NCBI RefSeq assembly: GCF_000956525.1
Contig: NZ_JYIW01000025.1
Coordinates: 398,824 to 462,823, forward strand
Origin: Microbacterium oxydans
Lineage (GTDB): Bacteria; Actinomycetota; Actinomycetes; Actinomycetales; Microbacteriaceae
DNA: 64,000 bases
Reading direction: 5' to 3'
Under the pieces are notes generated by a model. The model made no database searches. It was not told the origin of the DNA and saw nothing but the letters and a program-made list of their open reading frames with translations. The translations under genes were made by a program, and so were the position numbers. This document shows positions 57,930 through 64,000 of the stretch, in pieces (the first letter of the stretch is position 1; every line of letters starts with the position of its first letter).

Positions 57930-58520
57930 TCAGTGCAGGTCGACGTCGGCTGCTGAGCGTGCCCAGCGCGTGAAGCGGACGGTGAATCCGGCGTGAGTGG
58001 GGGCTGCGAGGAACGGGCCGGCGGATGCCGCCACCGCACCGTCGAACGGTGCGACCCTGACCAGCCGCCACTCGCCCTCGTCTGCCCGCGCGCGGATGAT
58101 GAGCGCATCAGCCCACCGGCTGATGCGCACGGTGATCTCGCTCTCGAGCCATTCGTCGACGTAGCCGACCGACCAGTCGGAGCGCACGGCTGTGACGACC
58201 GCGCCGAGGCCGAGGTGTCCGTCGGCGAACTCGATGCCGCTCTTCACCCAGTGCTCGTGGTCGGCGCGTACGAAGATGCCGGCCTGGTCGAACTGATCGT
58301 CCCACGGGGCACGGAACGACACCTCCATCGCCTCGCCGACGGCGAGCGGGGAGAGCAGCGCGTGCTCGGTGTCGTGCACGAAACCGTACGCGGTGTGCCG
58401 CCAGGCGTCGCTGCCTTCGACGGCAGTGACGTCGAGGTGGTGCTCGGCCGTCTCGGTGGTGTGGTGCGGGTCGGTGGTCCAGGTGCCCTGGGTCCAGGAG
58501 ATGATGTCTGATTCAGGCAT
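57930..58520 (-). CDS. DUF1349 family protein
   Basis: 196 residues, beta-rich, no signal peptide. WTQGTWTTDPHHTT, DQFDQAGIFVRADHEHWVKSGIEFADGHLGLGAVVT and SDWSV match the DUF1349 (concanavalin-like) pattern; function unknown, sometimes annotated as a regulator of enolase-like proteins. On the minus strand TATAGT (58529-58534) is 8 nt before the ATG with TTCCGT at -35 (58552-58557), so the two divergent genes share an unusually AT-rich 59-bp region. Confidence 0.8.
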   Translation of the reverse strand: MPESDIISWTQGTWTTDPHHTTETAEHHLDVTAVEGSDAWRHTAYGFVHDTEHALLSPLAVGEAMEVSFRAPWDDQFDQAGIFVRADHEHWVKSGIEFADGHLGLGAVVTAVRSDWSVGYVDEWLESEITVRISRWADALIIRARADEGEWRLVRVAPFDGAVAASAGPFLAAPTHAGFTVRFTRWARSAADVDLH

Positions 58521-58579
58521 AATCCCGAACTATAACCAAATAAGGCATGAAACGGAAGTATTCGTGTTACGGTTATGTC
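58521..58579. promoter_or_regulatory. AT-rich divergent promoter between DUF1349 and satD-like genes
   Basis: Leftward promoter TTCCGT-17-TATAGT; rightward -10 TACGGT (58568-58573) 6 nt before the ATG. ATAACC (58532-58537) and GGTTAT (58571-58576) form inverted arms around it. Its base composition stands out from the GC-rich surroundings. Confidence 0.5.
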
Positions 58580-59224
58580 ATGGTCGTCGCCGTGATCGCA
58601 GATATCGTGGGCTCCCGCAAGCTCGACGATCGCACCGCAGCGCAGGGGATCCTCGATGAGACGATCGCACGGGTCGAGGCCGATCGCCCGCTCGCCACGC
58701 AACCGCTCACTCCGACCGTCGGGGACGAGCAGCAGGGCGTCTACAGCACCATCGAGGATGCCGTCACCGCGCTGCTCATGATCCAGCTGGCGCTTCCGGA
58801 CGGGCTCTCCTTCCGCTTCGGCATCGGTGTGGGGGCGATCAGAGCGGTCGACTCCGCCCACGGCGCGCTGACCGACGGACCGGGGTGGTGGGCGGCCCGT
58901 TCTGCGATCGAGACGGTGCACGCTCGCGAAGGCCGCGCCGTGCCGCGCACCCGCACGTGGATTGTCGGAGCCCCCGGGCAGGATGAGGTCATGCCGACCG
59001 CCATCGCCATCACCAACGCGTACCTGCTGGTGCGTGATGAGCTGGTCGGCGCGATGAGCACACGTGAACGACGCCTCACCTACGGACGACTCATCGGTCG
59101 CTCGCAGGGCGAGCTCGCCGAGCAGGAGGGCATCACGCAGCCGAGCGTCTCGAAGTCCTTGCGCAGCGCGGGCGCTGCAGCGCTGATCGAGGGGCTGTCG
59201 TCGATCCGAGGGGAAGCGTCATGA
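58580..59224 (+). CDS. SatD family protein with C-terminal helix-turn-helix
   Basis: 214 residues from the ATG at 58580; an in-frame ATG at 58547 would add 11 residues but its spacing to the -10 is worse. Begins VAVIADIVGSRKLDDR, typical of the SatD family named after a Streptococcus stress locus; middle part FGIGVGAIRAV...GPGWWAARSAIE. The C-terminus LIGRSQGELAEQEGITQPSVSKSLRSAG is a clear helix-turn-helix, so it likely binds DNA, perhaps its own AT-rich promoter. Overlaps the membrane gene (ATGA). Confidence 0.75.
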   Translation: MVVAVIADIVGSRKLDDRTAAQGILDETIARVEADRPLATQPLTPTVGDEQQGVYSTIEDAVTALLMIQLALPDGLSFRFGIGVGAIRAVDSAHGALTDGPGWWAARSAIETVHAREGRAVPRTRTWIVGAPGQDEVMPTAIAITNAYLLVRDELVGAMSTRERRLTYGRLIGRSQGELAEQEGITQPSVSKSLRSAGAAALIEGLSSIRGEAS

Positions 59225-59985
59225 TCGTCGCAGGGTTCATCCTTCTCGCCGTCGGCGCGGCCGACCTCGTGCGTCAATTCGCACCGATCCGCTGGATCGG
59301 CTATCTCGCGACAGCCGTGCTCCTGCTGCTGCTCGGCAGCGTCAGCGACGCCGTTCTGCCGATGATCGCAGCGCTCCTCGCGGGTGTCGCGTGGGTGTGG
59401 TGCATGCCCGACGGGCGTCCGTCGCCCGCCGGTTTCTGGCCTGCCGTCCTGCTCGCCCTCATCAGCGTCGGCGCGGTCATCTGGATCGGAGACCGGGGGA
59501 GCGCGGGCCTGATCGGCGAAGTGTGGCAGCTCCGCTCGCCGTTCGGAGAAGTCTCCTTCGACCTCGCCATCCTGACGCTCGGTCTCACCGCCTTCCTCCT
59601 CGAGTCCGCCAACCTGGTGGTCCGCGCCGCCCTCGACGGTGAGCACACCTGGCGCCCGATCGAGAGTGCAGAATCCGCGCCCGAAGCAGCCGCGCCCGAA
59701 GCGGCCCCGACTGAAGCCGACCCGGCCCGTGATCGCCGCGACGCCTTTCAGGGCGGTCGCCTGATCGGTCCACTCGAGCGGATGCTGGTGCTCATCCTCA
59801 CGCTCGCCGCCGCGTACCCGATCCTGGCCGCGATGCTGGCGGCGAAGGGCATCGTGCGCTTCCCGGAGATCTCGCGGGACGGCGAGACCGGAGCGCGCGC
59901 CGAATACTTCCTGGTCGGCAGCCTGGTGAGCTGGGTCATCGCACTCGGAGCCGCCTTCCTCGTCTGGTGGTCGGCGCACAGCTGA
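59221..59985 (+). CDS. hypothetical multi-spanning membrane protein, partner of SatD
   Basis: 254 residues, about six to seven transmembrane helices, with a Pro/Ala/Glu-rich cytoplasmic loop (about 146-172). I do not recognise a functional family. The start overlaps the satD-like stop (ATGA), so the two are probably translationally coupled and the SatD protein may act with or on it. Confidence 0.7.
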   Translation: MIVAGFILLAVGAADLVRQFAPIRWIGYLATAVLLLLLGSVSDAVLPMIAALLAGVAWVWCMPDGRPSPAGFWPAVLLALISVGAVIWIGDRGSAGLIGEVWQLRSPFGEVSFDLAILTLGLTAFLLESANLVVRAALDGEHTWRPIESAESAPEAAAPEAAPTEADPARDRRDAFQGGRLIGPLERMLVLILTLAAAYPILAAMLAAKGIVRFPEISRDGETGARAEYFLVGSLVSWVIALGAAFLVWWSAHS

Positions 59986-60013
59986 GTCGCCCCACGCTGA
60001 TAGCCTGGAGCGC

Positions 60014-61315
60014 GTGTCTGAATCCGCTCTGACGACTGCCGCGCCGGCGATCGATCCCACGTTCGAGAACGTCTGGGATGAACTGCTGTGGCGCGGCCTC
60101 GTCCACGTGTCCACCGACCAGGAGGCGTTGCGCGCCCTTCTCGCCGGAGACCCGATCACGTATTACTGCGGCTTCGATCCGACAGCACCGAGCCTGCACC
60201 TGGGCAACCTCGTGCAGCTGCTCACCATGCGTCGTCTCCAGCTCGCCGGACACAAGCCGCTCGGGCTCGTCGGCGGATCGACCGGACTCATCGGTGACCC
60301 GCGGCCGACGGCCGAGCGCACGCTGAACACGCGCGAGACCGTCGCGGAATGGGTCGATCGGCTGCGCGCTCAGGTCGAGCGCTACCTGAGCTTCGACGGC
60401 GACAACGCCGCGCGCATGGTGAACAACCTCGACTGGACGGCGCCGATGTCGGCGATCGACTTCCTGCGCGAGATCGGCAAGCACTACCGCGTCGGCACGA
60501 TGCTCAAGAAGGATGCCGTCGCTGCGCGATTGAACTCCGACGAGGGCATCAGCTACACCGAGTTCAGCTACCAGATCCTGCAGGGCATGGACTACCTCGA
60601 GCTGTACCGCCAGTACGGCTGCGTGCTGCAGACCGGTGGGTCCGACCAGTGGGGCAACCTCACCAGCGGCACCGATCTCATCCGTCGTGCAGAGGGGGTG
60701 GCCGCGCATGCGATCGGCACCCCGCTGATCACGAACAGCGACGGCACGAAGTTCGGCAAGAGCGAGGGCAACGCGATCTGGCTCGACGCCGAGATGTGCA
60801 GTCCGTACCGGATGTACCAGTTCTGGCTGAGCACCACCGACTCCGATGTGATCGACCGTCTCAAGGTGTTCACGTTCCTGAGCCGCGCCGAGATCGACGA
60901 GTACGCGGCGCTGGTCGAGGCCGAGCCCTTCCGGCGCGCGGCGCAGAAGCGGCTCGCACTCGAGGTGACGGCGACCGTGCACGGCCGCGATGCGACGGCT
61001 GCGGTGATCGCGGCATCCGACGCGCTGTTCGGGCAGGGTGATCTGACCGCGCTCGACGCGGCGACGCTGCGGAGCGCGCTCGACGAACTGCCGAACACGA
61101 CGGTGGCCGCGGGCACTCCGGTGGTCGAGGCACTCGTCGCGACCGGACTCGTGTCGAGTCTCGGCGAGGCACGGCGAGCGATCGGGCAGGGTGGCGTCTC
61201 GCTCGACGGCGAACGCGTCGACGACGAGTCGGCGACCGTGCAGGGTGGGCTTCCGGGCGGGGTCTCCGTGCTCCGTCGTGGCAAGAAGACCCTCGCCGGC
61301 GTCTTCATCGCCTGA
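60014..61315 (+). CDS. tyrS: tyrosine-tRNA ligase
   Basis: 433 residues, GTG start with TAGCCT (60001-60006) 7 nt upstream and no ribosome binding site (GGAG is inside the spacer). Class I motifs: HLGN (HIGH equivalent) in SLHLGNLVQLL and KFGKSEGNAIWLD (KMSKS equivalent); GGSDQWGNLTSGTDLIRR. A C-terminal S4 RNA-binding domain begins near residue 365 (LVATGLVSSLGEARRAIGQGGVSLDGERV). Confidence 0.96.
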   Translation: MSESALTTAAPAIDPTFENVWDELLWRGLVHVSTDQEALRALLAGDPITYYCGFDPTAPSLHLGNLVQLLTMRRLQLAGHKPLGLVGGSTGLIGDPRPTAERTLNTRETVAEWVDRLRAQVERYLSFDGDNAARMVNNLDWTAPMSAIDFLREIGKHYRVGTMLKKDAVAARLNSDEGISYTEFSYQILQGMDYLELYRQYGCVLQTGGSDQWGNLTSGTDLIRRAEGVAAHAIGTPLITNSDGTKFGKSEGNAIWLDAEMCSPYRMYQFWLSTTDSDVIDRLKVFTFLSRAEIDEYAALVEAEPFRRAAQKRLALEVTATVHGRDATAAVIAASDALFGQGDLTALDAATLRSALDELPNTTVAAGTPVVEALVATGLVSSLGEARRAIGQGGVSLDGERVDDESATVQGGLPGGVSVLRRGKKTLAGVFIA

Positions 61316-61375
61316 GCACCCGTCCTGATCCACCGGACCCGAGCGCTGCAGCGCGCTGACCACTGAGGAGAGCGG

Positions 61376-62194
61376 ATGCCGTTCACTCCGAGTCATGCGA
61401 TCGTGGCACTCCCGTTCGTGCGCACGCCGTTGGTGCCGGCGGCGATCGCGATCGGCGCGATGACGCCCGACCTGCCGTTGTTCCTCCGCGGCGTCGGGGT
61501 GAACTACTCGTTCACCCACACCTTCGGGAACATCCTCTGGACGGCGCTGCTCGCATTCGTGCTGTTCCTCGTCTGGCGGGTGGTGCTGCGCCCCGCCGTC
61601 GGAGAGCTGTCACCGGCGTGGTTGGCCCGGCGTCTGCCCGAGGACTGGTCGACCCGTGGCATCGTCGCGGCCGGCGAGGCTGTCGGTGTCGGACTGCGGC
61701 GCCCGTTCTTTCCGGTGTTGCTGGCGCTGTCGCTGATCCTCGGCGTGATCTCGCACATTCTCTGGGACCTCTTCACGCACGACGGACGGTGGGGCGTGAG
61801 CCTGTTCCCGGCGCTCGATGCGATGTGGGGACCGCTCCAGGGGTTCAAGTGGTTGCAGCACGGATCGAGTGTGCTGGGTCTGGTCGGCATCGGCATCTGG
61901 GCGCTGCTCAGACTCCGTTCCGTCGAGCCTCGCGCGACGTTCGTGCAGCGGCTGCCGGGCTGGGTCCGTATCGGATGGTGGCTGTCGTTGCCGGTGATCC
62001 TGCTCGCCGCTGTGGTGCTCGGCTACGCGATGTACGGCCCGTTCACTTCGGCGTTCACGGTGCAGCATCTCGCCTATCGGGTGCTGCCGGGCGCGTGCGG
62101 ACTGTGGGGAGCGATCACCGTGCTGCTCTGCCTCGGCCTGTCACTGACCGGTCGCACCAACGGGCCAGCTGAGCGCATTCACCAGGCGGGCTGA
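61376..62194 (+). CDS. DUF4184 family membrane protein
   Basis: 272 residues with about seven hydrophobic helices. The N-terminal MPFTPSHAIVALPF and GAMTPDLPLFL, plus SHILWDLFTHDGRWG, resemble the DUF4184 pattern (hydrolase-like membrane family with His/Asp pairs, distant to metal-dependent membrane hydrolases). Preceded by GAGGAGAGCGG. Its 3' end overlaps that of the convergent CoA-transferase by 16 bp. Confidence 0.78.
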   Translation: MPFTPSHAIVALPFVRTPLVPAAIAIGAMTPDLPLFLRGVGVNYSFTHTFGNILWTALLAFVLFLVWRVVLRPAVGELSPAWLARRLPEDWSTRGIVAAGEAVGVGLRRPFFPVLLALSLILGVISHILWDLFTHDGRWGVSLFPALDAMWGPLQGFKWLQHGSSVLGLVGIGIWALLRLRSVEPRATFVQRLPGWVRIGWWLSLPVILLAAVVLGYAMYGPFTSAFTVQHLAYRVLPGACGLWGAITVLLCLGLSLTGRTNGPAERIHQAG

Positions 62195-63486
62195 TCCGAT
62201 CCCCACGGGTGGGGCGCTGCGAAGTCGCCGCCCGGAACCGCGGATCGGGCGGTGATCAGCTCGACCCCGTCGACGTCGAATCGCTGCAGGTGCGGGGACG
62301 GATCGACATCGGGCTCGCTGGCCGCTTCGGCACGTCGAGGCATTCCGAGGAGTTCCGCGGCGACTCGGCGCAGCGAGGTGCGAACCAGCCAGGAGCCGCC
62401 TTCCGCTGCGCGGCGCTCGACGAGTGCCGAGATCGCTGCGGCCAGGAGGTACCCGGCGCTGTGGTCCAGGGCCTGCGCCGGGAGAGCGCCCGGTCCTTCG
62501 CCGTCCGGTGACTCGATGAGCGCGATTCCCGACTCGGCCTGCACGAGGCTGTCGAAACCGGCACGATCCGGGTGATCGATGCCCCAGGCGCTGAGCTGCG
62601 CCACGATCAGATCAGGGTGCCGCTCGATGAGCGCCGCAGGGGACAGCCCGAGCCGAGCGAGCGACGCCGGCCGATAGCCGAGGACGACCACGTCGGCCCT
62701 GGAGAGCAGCTCGGAGAACTCGGGGGAGCGAGCGTCGAGCCGCGCCGACCGTTTGCCGTGGCCGGTGTCGAGATGCTGCCACTCCGGTTCGGCGAGCTCA
62801 GGAGGATCGATCCGCAGCACATCCGCGCCGAGCAGCGCCAACGTGCGTGTGCCGACCGGCCCCGCGATCACCCGTGTGAGATCGAGGACGCGGATGCCGG
62901 CCAGCGGCGCGGCCGCGATTGAGGCGGTCCGTGCGGGGGAGCGCGGAGCATCGCCGAGACGGCGGATCTCGATGAGCGGCGTCTCGCGGAGTGCGGCATC
63001 GACTTCCGGGCGTTCTGGGGAGACGTGCACGGCGAGCCCACCGGATGCGCCGATCGCCGTGACCGCATCTGTCGCTGTCATGGCCGCGAGGGCATCCGTC
63101 ACTGTGCTGGCATCGGCAGTGTCGTCGAGACGTAGTCCGGCGCGCAGCCGTGCAGCATGGTGCGGGTAGTTCCCGTGTGTCCGAATCCATCCGTCGGCGG
63201 TGCGCCAGAATCCGGAGAAGGGCGACCAGACCGATGGTGCAGCGCCGTCGAGCGTGAGGAAGCGGTCACTCCGGTATGCAGTGGCGATGCGGTCGCTGTC
63301 GATGGATGCGGCATCGCGATGAGCCGTGAGCGTGGCCGCGCCCACACTCGCCCACGCGAGATCTCCCGTGGCGAGGCGCGAGGGGAGTGGCACCGATGAT
63401 GCGGGAGTCGGGATGTCGACCATTCGCGAGGCGAGGCCGAGCTCGGTGAAGATGCGGCCGAGGAGTGCGGAAGCGGGGGATGTCAT
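62179..63486 (-). CDS. CaiB/BaiF family (class III) CoA-transferase
   Basis: 435 residues. Family markers: RVLDLTRVIAGPVGTRTLALLGADVLRIDPPE, DVVVLGYRPASLARLGLSPAALIERHPDLIVAQLSAWG, SAGYLLAAAISALVERR. The N-terminal 200 residues form a second CaiB-like half with TADGWIRTHGNYPHHAARL, so the protein looks like a tandem arrangement; the conserved catalytic Asp lies in the C-terminal half. Substrate unknown. No obvious leaderless promoter is seen upstream. Confidence 0.82.
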   Translation of the reverse strand: MTSPASALLGRIFTELGLASRMVDIPTPASSVPLPSRLATGDLAWASVGAATLTAHRDAASIDSDRIATAYRSDRFLTLDGAAPSVWSPFSGFWRTADGWIRTHGNYPHHAARLRAGLRLDDTADASTVTDALAAMTATDAVTAIGASGGLAVHVSPERPEVDAALRETPLIEIRRLGDAPRSPARTASIAAAPLAGIRVLDLTRVIAGPVGTRTLALLGADVLRIDPPELAEPEWQHLDTGHGKRSARLDARSPEFSELLSRADVVVLGYRPASLARLGLSPAALIERHPDLIVAQLSAWGIDHPDRAGFDSLVQAESGIALIESPDGEGPGALPAQALDHSAGYLLAAAISALVERRAAEGGSWLVRTSLRRVAAELLGMPRRAEAASEPDVDPSPHLQRFDVDGVELITARSAVPGGDFAAPHPWGSDQPAW

Positions 63487-63640
63487 CGGAGCCCGCCGCC
63501 GTCGGTGCTGGGGGTGGAATCGGGAGACGTGACCATGGCGCGATCGTACTCCTGGCGGTGATCACAGGAGAAAACCGGGGCTGACCCGGCCGAAAGCTGT
63601 GCGAGGCGGGCGGCGACACGCCCGGGGGGTAGGCCTCGAT
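63487..63640. other. intergenic region upstream of the rrn promoters
   Basis: I see no gene here; it is a GC-rich spacer between the CoA-transferase start and the first rrn promoter. Confidence 0.6.
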
Positions 63641-63669
63641 TTGCCAGAACCCCGGAACCCACGTAACTT
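63641..63669 (+). promoter_or_regulatory. rrn promoter P1
   Basis: TTGCCA (63641-63646), 17-bp spacer, TAACTT (63664-63669). Confidence 0.6.
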
Positions 63670-63755
63670 ATTACTTGTTCGCCCCACAGGGAAGCGGAGA
63701 GGCCGAGAGCTTCACCCCCCTCAAGCGGAGAACCACCTCCTTCATCTTCACTCGG

Positions 63756-63784
63756 TTGAGTGTTCGGATCTTCGGGTCTAAGAT
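63756..63784 (+). promoter_or_regulatory. rrn promoter P2
   Basis: TTGAGT (63756-63761), 17-bp spacer, TAAGAT (63779-63784). Confidence 0.65.
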
Positions 63785-63851
63785 GGGAGTTTCCACCTCT
63801 TCTGCGGTCTTTCGGCTGTGTCTCCGGGTTCTTGATCCGGTCGGCGCCGAT

Positions 63852-63879
63852 TTGACAAAGCGCAGGAGGTGGGTAAGAT
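63852..63879 (+). promoter_or_regulatory. rrn promoter P3
   Basis: TTGACA (63852-63857), 16-bp spacer, TAAGAT (63874-63879); the strongest of the three by consensus. Confidence 0.75.
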
Positions 63880-63884
63880 TGAGA

Positions 63885-64000
63885 AGTTGCCCTGCGGGCC
63901 TGGTTGTGATGACTGGGTCGTGGGAGCGTCCGATCCTTGAGAACTCAACAGCGTGCACTTGTCAAATGCCAAATTATCCTCGTCTCCACTTCGGTGGGGG
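63885..64000 (+). ncRNA. 5' leader of 16S rRNA operon, 16S gene outside window
   Basis: Sequence such as TTGAGAACTCAACAGCG (63936-63952) and GCACTTGTCAAATGCC (63955-63970) is the typical Microbacteriaceae pre-16S leader that carries antitermination and RNase III processing elements. The 16S gene starts beyond position 64000. Confidence 0.75.

Noticed and set aside
63731..63745. AACCACCTCCTTC resembling the 3' end of 16S rRNA
   Set aside because: It lies between two rrn promoters with no 16S sequence around it, so it is taken as chance resemblance.

Overview
The window is high-GC actinobacterial chromosome. Gene content and order point to Microbacteriaceae, most likely Microbacterium or a close relative; that name is inferred from gene families, not from an alignment. 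Supporting signs are the pncB-murI-rph-rdgB block, the prfB-ftsE-ftsX-smpB block, a Tad pilus locus with TadE/TadG-like genes, a Ku/LigD pair, lexA beside a LysM gene, a PriA-type HisA, DUF2510/septum-formation proteins, and a typical actinobacterial rrn leader at the right end. I see no insertion sequence, prophage, CRISPR array or toxin-antitoxin locus. This is mostly core chromosome.

Layout. 1-6.2 kb: 3' part of an ABC-2-type permease, DUF3039, pncB (-), murI-rph-rdgB, cation diffusion facilitator. 6.2-10.1 kb: ligD (-) divergent from ku (non-homologous end joining), DedA protein (-), tRNA-Leu(TAG) (-). 10.2-14.7 kb: Tad pilus operon tadA-tadB-tadC-flp-tadE-tadE-tadG. 14.7-18.3 kb: MFS transporter divergent from a ChrB-like gene, then a NUDIX gene and a second MFS gene. 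18.4-24.7 kb: prfB, two tandem DUF2510 membrane proteins (-), ftsE-ftsX, smpB. 24.7-28 kb: S9 peptidase (-), lexA (-), divergent LysM division-suppressor candidate. 28-33.6 kb: hisC-hisB-hisH, a ParA/MinD-like ATPase (-), priA (hisA), sseB. 33.6-36.5 kb: DUF1844 (-), infC-rpmI-rplT, an rRNA methyltransferase. 36.5-43.3 kb: a response regulator/histidine kinase/TAXI-lipoprotein operon, then a gluABCD-type glutamate ABC importer. 43.3-48 kb: pheS-pheT, a nucleotide-sugar-epimerase-like gene. 48-51 kb: TPP riboswitch, thiM, and one gene encoding ThiE-ThiD-TenA. 51-58 kb: arginine operon argC-J-B-D-F-H, preceded by a short Arg-rich reading frame. 58-63.5 kb: DUF1349 (-), SatD-like gene with a membrane partner, tyrS, DUF4184, CaiB/BaiF CoA-transferase (-). 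63.5-64 kb: three tandem promoters and the leader of an rRNA operon whose 16S gene lies beyond the window.

Genes inside operons are packed tightly, usually with ATGA, GTGA or TGATG stop/start overlaps. A second window-wide feature is a -10-like hexamer (mostly TAGNNT) ending 5-9 nt before the start codon of about 20 first genes, on both strands. This points to extensive leaderless transcription.

The points most worth following up are the Arg-codon-rich leader frame before argC (candidate attenuator), the leaderless-promoter pattern, LexA-box-like palindromes at the promoter of the LysM gene, the ATC start of infC, the ThiE-ThiD-TenA triple fusion under a TPP riboswitch, the orphan TAXI binding protein coupled to a two-component system, and the tandem DUF2510 duplication inserted between prfB and ftsE.
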